Assembly (NCBI GenBank): GCA_036005845.1
Contig: DASYQD010000124.1
Location: 1 to 64,000 of the forward strand
Length of the DNA stretch: 64,000 nt
Source: DASYQD01 sp036005845
Lineage (GTDB): Bacteria; Acidobacteriota; Thermoanaerobaculia; Multivoradales; JAIOJS01
Reading direction: 5' to 3'
Shown here: piece after piece, positions 1 to 7,721 of the stretch
Position numbering within the stretch: the stretch's first letter is position 1
Layout of the letters: every line of letters begins with the position of its first letter
Notes under the pieces: generated by a model
Told to the model about the DNA's origin: nothing
The model's input: the letters and a program-made list of their open reading frames with translations, nothing else
Database searches by the model: none
Program-made: the position numbers and the translations under genes

Positions 1-1
1 C

Positions 2-331
2 ATCGGCATCCTGCAGCTCGGCTACGCCGACGGCTACCCGTGGAAGCTCTCCAACCGCGCCGAGGCGCTGGTCGAAGGACGCCGCGTCGCCGTCGTCGGC
101 GCGGTGTCGATGGACATGATCGCCGTCGACCTGACCGACACCGGCGCGGGTCTCGGTGCCGAGGCGGTGCTGCTCGGCCGCCAAGGCGATGAGCACATCA
201 CGGCCTGGGAGGTCGCCGAGCGCGCCGAGACGATCCCCTACGAGATCCTCACCCGCTTCGGCCTGCGCATGGCGCGCCACTACGTGCGGGGCGGCGAGGT
301 GATCGAGACCACTTCACGCCACCTCGCATGA
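2..331 (+). CDS. alr: Alanine racemase, C-terminal part (5' end outside window)
   Basis: PLP-dependent racemase making D-alanine for peptidoglycan. Only the last 109 residues are present and the frame is open to the window edge. Visible family motifs are GYADGYPWKLSNR, the VGAVSMDMIAVDLT strand of the C-terminal beta domain, and the ending TIPYEILTRFGLR. The SMDM segment is the part that reaches into the partner subunit's active site in this family. The frame ends normally with TGA, 13 bases before mlaE, so the genes may be cotranscribed. Identification is firm; the N-terminal lysine domain cannot be seen. Confidence 0.93.
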   Translation: MGILQLGYADGYPWKLSNRAEALVEGRRVAVVGAVSMDMIAVDLTDTGAGLGAEAVLLGRQGDEHITAWEVAERAETIPYEILTRFGLRMARHYVRGGEVIETTSRHLA

Positions 332-344
332 GCGGCCATCTGGG

Positions 345-1115
345 ATGAGCAGCGTCGTCCGTGCGCTGCGCAATCTGCTCGAGGGTTTCTTCCTCGAGAT
401 CGGCCGCTTCTTCACGCTCTTGGCGCGCACCTTCGCGTGGACGTTCCGCCGCCCCTTCGATGGCGCCGAATGGCTGCGGCAGATGGTGAAGGTCGGCGTC
501 GACTCGACGCCGGTCATCCTGCTCACCTCGATGTTCACCGGCATGGTGCTGGCGCTGCAGACCTTCAGCACGCTCAAGCGCGTGCATGCCGAGGGCTACG
601 TCGGCACGCTGGTGGCTCTGTCGATGGTGCGCGAGCTGGGCGCGGTGCTCGGCGCGCTCGTGCTCGCCGGCCGCTCGGGCTCGGCGATGGGCGCCGAGCT
701 GGGCACCATGCGCGTCACCGAGCAGATCGACGCGCTGGAGGTGCTGGCCACCGACCCCGTGCACTTCCTGGTGGTGCCGCGAGTGTGGGCGACGACGATC
801 ATGCTGCCGCTGCTGGTGGCGCTCGGCGACGCCATCGGGATCGTCGGCGGCTACCTCGTAGCGGTGGTATTGCTCGGGGCCAACCCGGTGTCGTACATCG
901 ACAACACCTTCCGCTTCATGAGCTCCGACGACATCACCTCGGGCCTGATCAAGGCGGCCGTCTTCGGCATGCTCATCGCGCTGATCGGCTGTCAGCAAGG
1001 GCTGTACACCAAGGGCGGCGCCGAGGGCGTCGGACGAGCGACGACGCGCGCCGTGGTGCTCGCCAGCATGGCCGTGCTGATCTCCGATTTCTTTCTCACC
1101 AAGCTGTTGTACTGA
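345..1115 (+). CDS. mlaE: MlaE-type ABC transporter permease (phospholipid/lipid transport)
   Basis: Inner-membrane permease of an MCE-type lipid ABC transporter, 256 aa, the usual length for MlaE. Hydrophobic segments are spread through the protein. The conserved stretch LAGRSGSAMGAELGTMRVTEQIDALEVL (about residues 106-133) is the family hallmark, the coupling region that meets the ATPase. It is followed 2 bases later by the ATPase gene and then the MCE protein, so this is a complete E-F-D core. No mlaA, mlaB or mlaC is adjacent. The substrate (phospholipid or another lipid) is inferred from the family only. Confidence 0.93.
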   Translation: MSSVVRALRNLLEGFFLEIGRFFTLLARTFAWTFRRPFDGAEWLRQMVKVGVDSTPVILLTSMFTGMVLALQTFSTLKRVHAEGYVGTLVALSMVRELGAVLGALVLAGRSGSAMGAELGTMRVTEQIDALEVLATDPVHFLVVPRVWATTIMLPLLVALGDAIGIVGGYLVAVVLLGANPVSYIDNTFRFMSSDDITSGLIKAAVFGMLIALIGCQQGLYTKGGAEGVGRATTRAVVLASMAVLISDFFLTKLLY

Positions 1116-1117
1116 CC

Positions 1118-1969
1118 ATGGCAACGCCCGCACCGCGACCGCGCCCCCGCGACGACGAAGACGCCGAGCTGCCGCTGCGCCCGCGCGCCGGCGATGCCGC
1201 CGAGCCGAAGATCTCGCTGCGCGGCGTCAGCAAGTCCTTCGCCGGCCGCGTCGTGCTCGACGCCGTCGACCTCGACGTGCTCGCCGGCGAGTCGCTGGTC
1301 GTCGTCGGCGGTTCGGGCACCGGCAAGAGCGTGATGCTCAAGCACATGATCGGGCTGATCCGCCCCGACGCCGGCACGGTGACGGTGGATGGCATCGACC
1401 TCTCGACGCTCGGCAACCGCGAGATCACCGACTTCAGACGCCGCTTCGGCATGGCCTTCCAGGAGGGCGCGCTCTTCGACTCGATGACGGTCGAGGGCAA
1501 CGTCGCCTTCCCGCTGCGCCGCGCCGGCTGGGACCGCGACCGCCTGCGCGCCCGCGTCGCCGAATGCCTCGACCTGGTGCACCTCGAAGGCGCCGAGAAG
1601 AAGATGCCCGCCGAGCTCTCGGGCGGCATGCGCCGCCGCGTCGGCGTGGCGCGCGCCATCGCGCTCGAGCCGCAGATCCTGCTCCTCGACGAGCCGACGA
1701 CGGGGCTCGATCCGGTGATCTCGGCGGTCGTCGAGGACCTGGTGATCGAGCTTCACCAGCGGCTGCGCCTCACCTTGGTCACCATCACGCACGACATGGA
1801 GAGCGCCTTCCGCATCGCCAACCGCATCGGTATGCTGCACAAGGGCAAGGTCATCGCCCTCGCCCCGCCCGAGGAGTTCCGTCGCTCGCCCGACCCGCGC
1901 GTACAGCAGTTCCTGCGCCGTGAGGCCAAGGGTCCCCTGACAGAAGAAGGCCCTCTCACCGAAGGCTAG
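1118..1969 (+). CDS. mlaF: MlaF-type ABC transporter ATP-binding protein
   Basis: Cytoplasmic ATPase partner of the upstream permease, 283 aa. The ATG at 1118 lies 2 bases after the mlaE stop. Walker A GGSGTGKS is near residue 65, the ABC signature LSGGMRRRVGVARA near 167, Walker B ILLLDEPTTGLDP near 187, and the H-loop in TITHDM. The LSGGM signature with arginines is typical of the Mla/Ttg2A/Mkl branch. The N-terminal ~27 residues are charged, Pro/Arg/Asp-rich and not part of the ABC fold. The same frame is open far upstream inside mlaE, but that part does not resemble an ABC protein. Confidence 0.94.
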   Translation: MATPAPRPRPRDDEDAELPLRPRAGDAAEPKISLRGVSKSFAGRVVLDAVDLDVLAGESLVVVGGSGTGKSVMLKHMIGLIRPDAGTVTVDGIDLSTLGNREITDFRRRFGMAFQEGALFDSMTVEGNVAFPLRRAGWDRDRLRARVAECLDLVHLEGAEKKMPAELSGGMRRRVGVARAIALEPQILLLDEPTTGLDPVISAVVEDLVIELHQRLRLTLVTITHDMESAFRIANRIGMLHKGKVIALAPPEEFRRSPDPRVQQFLRREAKGPLTEEGPLTEG

Positions 1970-2017
1970 GATTGCCAGCGCGCGCGGTCGCGTGCGCGCC
2001 TCATCCCGGAGAGCTCA

Positions 2018-3475
2018 GTGGAGAACACCGTCAAGGTCGGCATTTTCATGACCCTCGCGCTGGGGGTGATGGCGTACCTCATCCTGCGCGCCGAGCAGGT
2101 GCGCCTCTTCGAGCCGCGCGGCCGCCGCGTCGTGGCGCAGTTCGAGAGCGTCGCCGGTCTCGACGACCAGTCGGCCGTGCGCATCGCCGGCGTGCGCGTC
2201 GGCCGCGTCGACGGCATCGACCTGCGCGGCCGCCAAGCGCTGGTGACGATCGTCGTCGAGCGCGACGTGGCGCTCACCCGCGGCACCTTTGCCGAGATCA
2301 AAAACCTCGGCCTGCTCGGCGACAAGTACGTCGAGCTGGTGCCGGGGCCGGGCGGCGCCGAGCTGCTGCGCGAAGGGGCGGTCATCCCCGGCCAGGCGTC
2401 GGCCGGCATCGACGAGGTGATCGCCTCGGTGAGCGGCCTCGGCGGCTCGCTGCAGGAGGTCGCGGCCCAGCTCTCCGGCAAGGCGCCCGCCGAGGGGCCG
2501 CTCGGGCGGCTGGTGCTGAACCTCGAGGCGACGAGCGAGCAGATCCGCGACCTGGTGGGGAGCAACCGCGAGCAGCTCGGCACCACGATCGCCAACTTCG
2601 AGCGGCTCTCGGCGACGCTGGTCCGCGAGTTGCCGAGGCTCGCCGACCAGTTGAATGTCGTGATGGCCGACGTGCGGGCGGTGCTCGCCGAGAACCGCGG
2701 CGCCCTGCACGGCGGGCTCGAGAACGTCGAGACACTGACGGCGAATTTGCAGACCTCGGTCGACAACCTCAACGACATCACCGGCAAGCTGGCGCGCGGC
2801 GAAGGCACGATGGGCAAGCTGCTCAACAGCGACGAGGCGCACCAGCAGCTCGTCGGCGCCCTCGACTCGGTGAAGAGCGGCGTCGAGGGGCTCACGCAGT
2901 CGCTGGGCAAGATCAACAAGCTGCAGCTCGAGCTCGGCATGCAGGGCTACTATCTGGCGGACCGCGAGGAGAGCCACGGCGAGTTCCGCGTCGACGTCGA
3001 CCCGCAGAGCGGCCACTTCTACCGCGTCGGCTTCGTGAGCGACCCCAACGGCCGTATCAAGACGAAGACGCAGACGGTGACGACGACACAGCCCGACGGC
3101 ACCACGGCGACCGAGGTGACGGAGACCACCACGCAAGAGGACAGCCGAACGGTGTCCGGTTTGTTCGGCGTGCCGCTCGGCGAGCGCACCAAGGTCTGGG
3201 GCGGCCTCATCGAGTCGCGCTTCGGCGGCCAGATCGAGTTCAAGCCGGCGCCGAAGTGGGAGGTCGCGTTCCAGGCCTTCGACTTCGACCGGCCGAACGA
3301 CGAGAGCCCGCACCTGCGCCTGCTCGGGAGCTGGCAGCCGAAGCCCCACATCTTCGTCATCGGCGGCTACGACGATCCGCTGGTCTCCGAGCGCGACTCC
3401 TTCTTCCTCGGGCTCGGCATCCGCTGGCGCGACGACGACCTCAAGTACCTGCTGGGGTCGGTACCGAAGCTTTGA
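2018..3475 (+). CDS. mlaD: MCE/MlaD-family lipid-binding protein with long helical and C-terminal extension
   Basis: Membrane-anchored periplasmic MCE protein, 485 aa, the substrate-handling part of the mlaEF transporter. GTG start at 2018 with GGAGAG at 2008-2013. Residues ~7-25 form the single N-terminal membrane anchor. The MCE domain (~35-115) has GLDDQSAVRIAGVRVGRVDGI and KNLGLLGDKYVEL. A long helical part (~150-310) follows, rich in leucine heptads, and may form a barrel or tunnel as in long MCE proteins. The last ~170 residues are predicted beta-rich (GGYDDPLVSERDSFFLGLGIRW), which E. coli MlaD lacks; this might contact the outer membrane. The last point is inference. Confidence 0.9.
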   Translation: MENTVKVGIFMTLALGVMAYLILRAEQVRLFEPRGRRVVAQFESVAGLDDQSAVRIAGVRVGRVDGIDLRGRQALVTIVVERDVALTRGTFAEIKNLGLLGDKYVELVPGPGGAELLREGAVIPGQASAGIDEVIASVSGLGGSLQEVAAQLSGKAPAEGPLGRLVLNLEATSEQIRDLVGSNREQLGTTIANFERLSATLVRELPRLADQLNVVMADVRAVLAENRGALHGGLENVETLTANLQTSVDNLNDITGKLARGEGTMGKLLNSDEAHQQLVGALDSVKSGVEGLTQSLGKINKLQLELGMQGYYLADREESHGEFRVDVDPQSGHFYRVGFVSDPNGRIKTKTQTVTTTQPDGTTATEVTETTTQEDSRTVSGLFGVPLGERTKVWGGLIESRFGGQIEFKPAPKWEVAFQAFDFDRPNDESPHLRLLGSWQPKPHIFVIGGYDDPLVSERDSFFLGLGIRWRDDDLKYLLGSVPKL

Positions 3476-3515
3476 TGAGAGACCGCGCGCCGCGCGTGGT
3501 TCGAGGCGCCTGGTG

Positions 3516-3592
3516 GATCGAGATCGCTTCGCTGCGCTCGCGATGACGGTCGTTCGTCCTTGCGAGGAGCGCGGCGACGAAGCGATCTCGAT
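3516..3592. repeat. Interspersed palindromic repeat, copy A (pair of inverted units)
   Basis: Two units of a short repeat in opposite orientation. The first, on the minus strand (3516-3547), reads GATCGAGATCGCTTCGCTGC; the second, on the plus strand (3559-3592), contains GAGGAGCGCGGCGACGAAGC. The two can pair into a long hairpin. It fills most of the 156-base gap between mlaD and radA. The same sequence recurs at 7611, 11333, 18333 and 26066. It gives an apparent upstream extension to the radA frame, which is why the start inside the repeat was rejected. Confidence 0.85.
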
Positions 3593-3631
3593 ACTGCAAG
3601 GATCGCGGCCCCGTTTCCGTTCGTACTGATC

Positions 3632-5014
3632 GTGGCGCGCCCCCGTACCCGTTTCGTCTGCCAGGCCTGCGGCTACTCGAGCCCGCGCTGGCTCGGCCGC
3701 TGCACCGAGTGCGAGGCGTGGGACAGCTTCGTCGAGGAGGCGGCGCCGGCGCCGCGGGCGGCGGCTCGGCTCGGCGCGGGCGGCGGAGGCGCGGCGACCG
3801 GCGCGGCCGCACCCCTGCCGTTGGCGGCGGTCGGAGAGGAAGCGGCGACACGCTTCGGCAGCGGCATGGCGCTGCTCGACCGCGTGCTCGGCGGCGGCGT
3901 GGTGGCCGGCGGTGCGGTGCTGCTCGCCGGCGAGCCGGGCATCGGCAAATCGACGCTGCTGCTGCAGCTCGCCGAGGCGTTGGCGCGCGGCGGACGGCGC
4001 GTGCTCTATGCCAGCGCCGAGGAGTCGACGCGGCAGCTTCGCCTGCGAGCCGAGCGGCTGGGGTGCGGGCACCCTGGCCTCCTGGTCGCCGGCGAGACCG
4101 CGGTCGAAGCCGTGCTGAGCTCGGCGGCGGCGGTCGAGGGCGGCGCGCATGCGCTGTTCGTCGACTCGATCCAGGCGCTGCACAGCGAGGAGCTGTCAGG
4201 CTTGCCTGGTTCCGTCGGTCAAGTGCGCGCCTGCGCCGAGCGGCTCGTCGAGCACGCCAAGCGCACCGACTGTGCGCTCTTCCTGGTCGGCCACGTGACC
4301 AAAGAAGGGAGCATCGCCGGCCCGAAGTCGCTCGAGCACCTCGTCGACACCGTGCTGGCCTTCGAGGCCGAGGGCGGCGCCGACCACCGCCTGCTGCGCG
4401 CGGCGAAGAACCGCTTCGGCCCGGCCGGCGAGGTGGCGCTTTTCGAGATGCACGACAGCGGGCTCGTCGAGGTTGCAGATCCATCGCGCGTGTTGCTGGC
4501 GCAGCGGCGGCCGGAGGCACCGGGCTCGGCGGTGGCGGCGACGGTCCAAGGCTCGCGACCGCTGCTGGTGGAAGTCCAGGCGCTCGTCCACGCCAGCGAG
4601 CTGGCGACGCCGCGCCTGGTGACGTTAGGCCTCGACAGCGGCCGTGTGGCGCTGCTGCTCGCAGTTCTCGAGCGCTTCGCCAGCGCTTCCTTCGCTCGGC
4701 GCGACGTCTTCCTCAACGTGGTCGGCGGCGTGCGTCTCGACGAACCCGCGGTCGACCTCGCCATCGCCGCCGCACTCCTCTCCGCCATCGCCGAGAAGCC
4801 GCTGCCGCCGCAAGCCGCCTTCTTCGGCGAGATTGGTCTCCTCGGCGAAGTCCGCCCCGTCGGCCGCGCCGAAGTCCGCCTCCGTGAAGCCGCCGCGCTT
4901 GGCTTCAACACCGTCTTCGCGCCGAAGGTGGAAGGCCCCAAGCGCGCACGCGAAGCGAAGCTCCGCGAGCTCGAGCACGTCCGCGAGCTGGCGGAGCGTC
5001 TGCTCGCGGACTAG
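3632..5014 (+). CDS. radA: DNA repair protein RadA (Sms)
   Basis: RecA-like DnaB-type helicase that processes recombination intermediates, 460 aa from GTG at 3632. An N-terminal zinc finger uses C10, C13, C24 and C27. Walker A GEPGIGKST is near residue 100, the RadA-specific KNRFG motif near 259, and the C-terminal Lon-protease-like domain contains FLNVVGGVRLDEPAVDLAIA. Length is usual for RadA. An upstream TTG in frame at 3560 would add 24 residues, but these are translated from repeat copy A, so the GTG is preferred. No strong Shine-Dalgarno is visible before it. Confidence 0.95.
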   Translation: MARPRTRFVCQACGYSSPRWLGRCTECEAWDSFVEEAAPAPRAAARLGAGGGGAATGAAAPLPLAAVGEEAATRFGSGMALLDRVLGGGVVAGGAVLLAGEPGIGKSTLLLQLAEALARGGRRVLYASAEESTRQLRLRAERLGCGHPGLLVAGETAVEAVLSSAAAVEGGAHALFVDSIQALHSEELSGLPGSVGQVRACAERLVEHAKRTDCALFLVGHVTKEGSIAGPKSLEHLVDTVLAFEAEGGADHRLLRAAKNRFGPAGEVALFEMHDSGLVEVADPSRVLLAQRRPEAPGSAVAATVQGSRPLLVEVQALVHASELATPRLVTLGLDSGRVALLLAVLERFASASFARRDVFLNVVGGVRLDEPAVDLAIAAALLSAIAEKPLPPQAAFFGEIGLLGEVRPVGRAEVRLREAAALGFNTVFAPKVEGPKRAREAKLRELEHVRELAERLLAD

Positions 5015-5084
5015 AAAGTCGAGGTCCGACAGCGACGCGGGAGCATGCATCATGGCTGCCCTGCCACGATGGTACGCTGCGGCC

Positions 5085-5480
5085 ATGCTGTCCAGCGCTG
5101 AGATCGGGGAGACGATCGCCTCCACGCTTGCGGCGCATTCCGAAGTCGTCGGGGCCTATTTGTTCGGGTCGCGGGTGGGCGGCGACGCGCATGAACGGTC
5201 CGACGTCGACGTGGGCGTGCTCGGTCGCGGTGCCCTCGGTCTCGAAACGATAATGGCACTAGGGAACGCTCTCGAAGGGCGTCTGGGTCTGCCCGTCGAC
5301 GTAATCGACCTTCGCACAGCCACCCCGTTCCTTGCACTAGCGGCGGTAAGAGGTGAACGCGTTTACGAACGCGATGGCCTCGCCCTCGATGAGTTCGACC
5401 TGTATGTCTTGCGCCGCGCTGGGGACTTGGCTCACCTAGAGCGGGAGCGGCGTGCCGCATTGATCCAGGGATCGCGGTGA
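5085..5480 (+). CDS. mntA: MntA-type nucleotidyltransferase antitoxin
   Basis: Small nucleotidyltransferase of the MNT fold, 131 aa. The hallmark GSx10DxD is exact: G28-S29 and D40-V41-D42. In characterised HepT/MntA systems this enzyme AMPylates the HepT toxin and so neutralises it. The HepT gene follows with a 4-base overlap. Start choice: ATG 5085 lies 6 bases after a TACGCT -10-like box (5073-5078), which would suit a leaderless mRNA. An in-frame ATG at 5052 with GGGAG upstream would add 11 residues and cannot be excluded. Confidence 0.88.
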   Translation: MLSSAEIGETIASTLAAHSEVVGAYLFGSRVGGDAHERSDVDVGVLGRGALGLETIMALGNALEGRLGLPVDVIDLRTATPFLALAAVRGERVYERDGLALDEFDLYVLRRAGDLAHLERERRAALIQGSR

Positions 5481-5935
5481 CCGGCGGAAGAGTTCGCGCC
5501 GCAGTCGTCGCCGCGAAGAGCGAGATCGTCTTGCACATGCTTGCCGGCATCGAAACCTTGCCACTCGACTCGGAGGATGCTCTGGCGGCCGATCCCCGGA
5601 TGCTAGGCGCCGGCGAGTCGTTTCTGCGACGGGCGCTGGAGGCGCTCTTCGACCTCGGTAGACATGTGCTGGCCAAAGGCTTCGGCATTCCGGGCGCGGA
5701 GTACAAGGACGTGGCGAGGTACCTGGGTACCCACGCTGTACTCGGCCCCGGTGACGCCGCGACGATGGTCGCGATGGCCGGCTACCGCAATCGCCTCGTA
5801 CACTTCTACGACGAGGTCACACCCGCCGAGCTCTACCGCATCCTCACGGTCCATCGCGGCGATATCAGGCTACTTCTGAATGTCTTGACGGCGTGGGTCG
5901 ACTCCCATCCCGAGATCGTCGACGACGCCCTGTGA
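5477..5935 (+). CDS. hepT: HepT-like ribonuclease toxin (DUF86)
   Basis: Toxin of the HepT/MntA pair, 152 aa, all-helical HEPN fold. The catalytic signature Rx4HxY is present as RNRLVHFY around residues 104-111, followed by DEVTPAELYRIL, typical of DUF86. It starts with GTG at 5477, overlapping the mntA stop (GTGA), so the two are translationally coupled. The order (antitoxin first) is the reverse of the originally described hepT-mntA pair. Both genes read as intact. In this family HepT acts on RNA; the specific target here is unknown. Confidence 0.88.
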   Translation: MTGGRVRAAVVAAKSEIVLHMLAGIETLPLDSEDALAADPRMLGAGESFLRRALEALFDLGRHVLAKGFGIPGAEYKDVARYLGTHAVLGPGDAATMVAMAGYRNRLVHFYDEVTPAELYRILTVHRGDIRLLLNVLTAWVDSHPEIVDDAL

Positions 5936-5956
5936 GTCCAGGAGAGGAGGAACCAG

Positions 5957-6613
5957 ATGCCGCCCGGGATGAATGTTGTCATCGACCTGTCGCATCACAA
6001 CAACAACGTCGACTTCACCAAGATCGCGGCGGCCGGGATCCTCGGCGTCATCCACAAGGCGACGCAGGGAACGGACGGCGTCGATCCGCTCTACGCGCAG
6101 CGGCGCGAGGAGGCGCTCGCGGCGGGGCTGTTGTGGGGCGCCTATCACTTCGGCGACGGCAGCGACGGCGTGTCGCAAGCCGATCACTTCCTGCAGGTGG
6201 TGGGCACGGATTCGCAGACGCTCCGCGTGCTCGACTTCGAGTCGAACCCGTCGGGGCCGACGATGTCGACGGAGGAGGCGCGAGCCTTCGTCACCCACGT
6301 GCAGAGCGTCACTGGCAAGTGGCCCGGCTTCTATTCGGGGCACGACATCAAAGATGCGCTCGGCACCGGCAGCGACCCGGTGCTCGCCAACTGCTGGTTC
6401 TGGCTGTCGCAGTACGGGCCGACGGCGGTCGTGCCGGTGAACTGGCCGACGTGGACGTTGTGGCAGTACACCGACGGTTCTGTCGGCCCGGACCCGCATG
6501 AGGTCGACGGCGTCGGCTACTGCGACCGCGATACCTTCAATGGCGACCAGAGCCGGCTGTACGCGCTGTGGGGCGTCGCCGAGCCGAGCGGTCCGCCGAC
6601 CGCCTCCGTCTAG
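5957..6613 (+). CDS. GH25-family lysozyme-like glycoside hydrolase
   Basis: Muramidase-like protein of 218 aa. The Shine-Dalgarno GGAGAGGAGGAA (5941-5952) lies just before ATG 5957. GH25 features: early catalytic-site aspartate in VIDLSHHNNNVDF (D10), the KATQGTDGVDPLY motif, GAYHFG, the catalytic pair in VLDFESN (~residues 91-97), and the late WTLWQYTDG. No signal peptide or wall-binding domain is seen, so export would need another route, or the enzyme may come from a phage-type endolysin. It sits alone between the toxin-antitoxin pair and purC, which converges from the other strand. Cleavage of peptidoglycan is known for the family, not shown here. Confidence 0.85.
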   Translation: MPPGMNVVIDLSHHNNNVDFTKIAAAGILGVIHKATQGTDGVDPLYAQRREEALAAGLLWGAYHFGDGSDGVSQADHFLQVVGTDSQTLRVLDFESNPSGPTMSTEEARAFVTHVQSVTGKWPGFYSGHDIKDALGTGSDPVLANCWFWLSQYGPTAVVPVNWPTWTLWQYTDGSVGPDPHEVDGVGYCDRDTFNGDQSRLYALWGVAEPSGPPTASV

Positions 6614-6675
6614 CTGCACGAGTCCGACGGGGCACCGCGGGCGCCAGCTTTGGCCGCCGCTTCGGCGTCGTCGGA

Positions 6676-7581
6676 TCAGAGCTGCGGCTCGCCGCCGGTG
6701 ATGCGGCGGAAGGCCTCGACGTAGCGGTCGCGTGTTCCTTCCACCACTTCGAGCGGCAGCGGCGGCGGCGGCGACTCGTGGTCCCAGCCGCTGCCGTCGA
6801 GCCAGTTGCGGACGAACTGCTTGTCGAAGGAAACGGGCTCGACGCCCGGCTTCCACGCTTCCGCGTCCCAGTAGCGCGAGGAGTCCGGAGTGAAGACTTC
6901 GTCGATGAGCAGCAGCTCGTCTCCGGCGAGGCCGAATTCGAGCTTGGTGTCGGCGAGGAGAAGACCCCGCTCGGAGGCGTGCGCGGCGGCGGCGCCGTAG
7001 AGCTCGAGAGTCACGTCGCGCAAACGGCCGGCGAGCTGGTCACCGATCGCCGTCGCCAAGTACTCGTGGCTGACGTTCTCGTCGTGGCCGCTCTCGGCCT
7101 TCGTCGCCGGCGTGAAGATCGGCTCCGGCAGCTTGCTCGCGCGCTGGAGCCCGGCGGGCAGCGGGATGCCACAGGCGCGGCCGTCGCGCTGGTACTCCTT
7201 GAACGCGCTGCCGGCGAGGTAGCCACGGGCGACGCACTCGAAGGGAACCACCTTCGCCTTGCGCACCAGCACGGCGCGGCCGGCGAGCTGCTCGCGGTTG
7301 GGCCTGAGCTCAGCCGGGAAGTCGCTGGGATCGGTCGCCAGCAGGTGGTTGGGCATGCGCTCCCCCAGCCGTGCGAACCAGAAGTTCGACAGTTGGTTGA
7401 GGATCTTCCCTTTGCCGGGCACCGCCGGCTTCAGCACGTGGTCGTAGGCGGAGATGCGGTCGCAGGCGACGATGAGCAGCGTCTCGCCGAGGTCGTAGAC
7501 GTCGCGCACCTTGCCGCGCTTGGGCGGCGGCAGGCCGGCTAGCGAGGTTTCCCAAACGGCGTCAGTCACGGCGCTGGTCAT
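6676..7581 (-). CDS. purC: Phosphoribosylaminoimidazole-succinocarboxamide synthase
   Basis: SAICAR synthetase of de novo purine synthesis: joins CAIR and aspartate using ATP. 301 aa, the length of the longer plant/yeast-like bacterial form. Diagnostic stretches include GKVRDVYDLG near the N terminus, ACDRISAYD, VPFECVARGYLAGS, the signature TKLEFGL and LIDEVFTPDSSRYW. ATG at 7579-7581 is the natural start. Repeat copy B lies immediately upstream, between this gene and the next minus-strand gene. No other pur genes are adjacent. Confidence 0.96.
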   Translation of the reverse strand: MTSAVTDAVWETSLAGLPPPKRGKVRDVYDLGETLLIVACDRISAYDHVLKPAVPGKGKILNQLSNFWFARLGERMPNHLLATDPSDFPAELRPNREQLAGRAVLVRKAKVVPFECVARGYLAGSAFKEYQRDGRACGIPLPAGLQRASKLPEPIFTPATKAESGHDENVSHEYLATAIGDQLAGRLRDVTLELYGAAAAHASERGLLLADTKLEFGLAGDELLLIDEVFTPDSSRYWDAEAWKPGVEPVSFDKQFVRNWLDGSGWDHESPPPPLPLEVVEGTRDRYVEAFRRITGGEPQL

Positions 7582-7610
7582 GCGTGTGTCACCCGCGGGC
7601 TGCCTACTCC

Positions 7611-7686
7611 GTCATCGCGAGGGCCGTCGGCCCGTGGCGATCTCGATGGTCGAGATCGCTTCGTCGCTGCGCTCCTCGCGATGACG
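7611..7686. repeat. Interspersed palindromic repeat, copy B (head-to-head pair)
   Basis: Plus-strand unit GTCATCGCGAGGGCCGTCGG followed by TGGCGATCTCGAT, then a minus-strand unit ending GCTCCTCGCGATGAC. The two units are of different subtypes: the first carries an internal GGGCCGTCGGCCC palindrome, the second the GGAGCGCAGCGACGAAG core. Together they form one long imperfect hairpin. It lies between the cyclase-like gene's stop (7722) and purC's start (7581), both minus strand, so it could act as an RNA structure between cotranscribed genes. Confidence 0.85.
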
Positions 7687-7721
7687 TTCGAAGGGTTGCT
7701 GGTCTCTCGTCCCGACTGCGG

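Noticed and set aside
249..1133. Long open frame antisense to mlaE
   Set aside because: It is Arg/His/Asp/Glu-rich low-complexity text typical of the reverse frame of GC-rich genes, with no family motif. Similar long antisense frames opposite other genes (for example 2015-4183, 28736-31546, 37541-39508, 39756-41888 and 42339-44033) were rejected for the same reason.
3560..3631. Upstream extension of radA from TTG 3560
   Set aside because: The extra residues are translated from repeat copy A and do not match RadA N termini; the zinc finger starts directly after GTG 3632.
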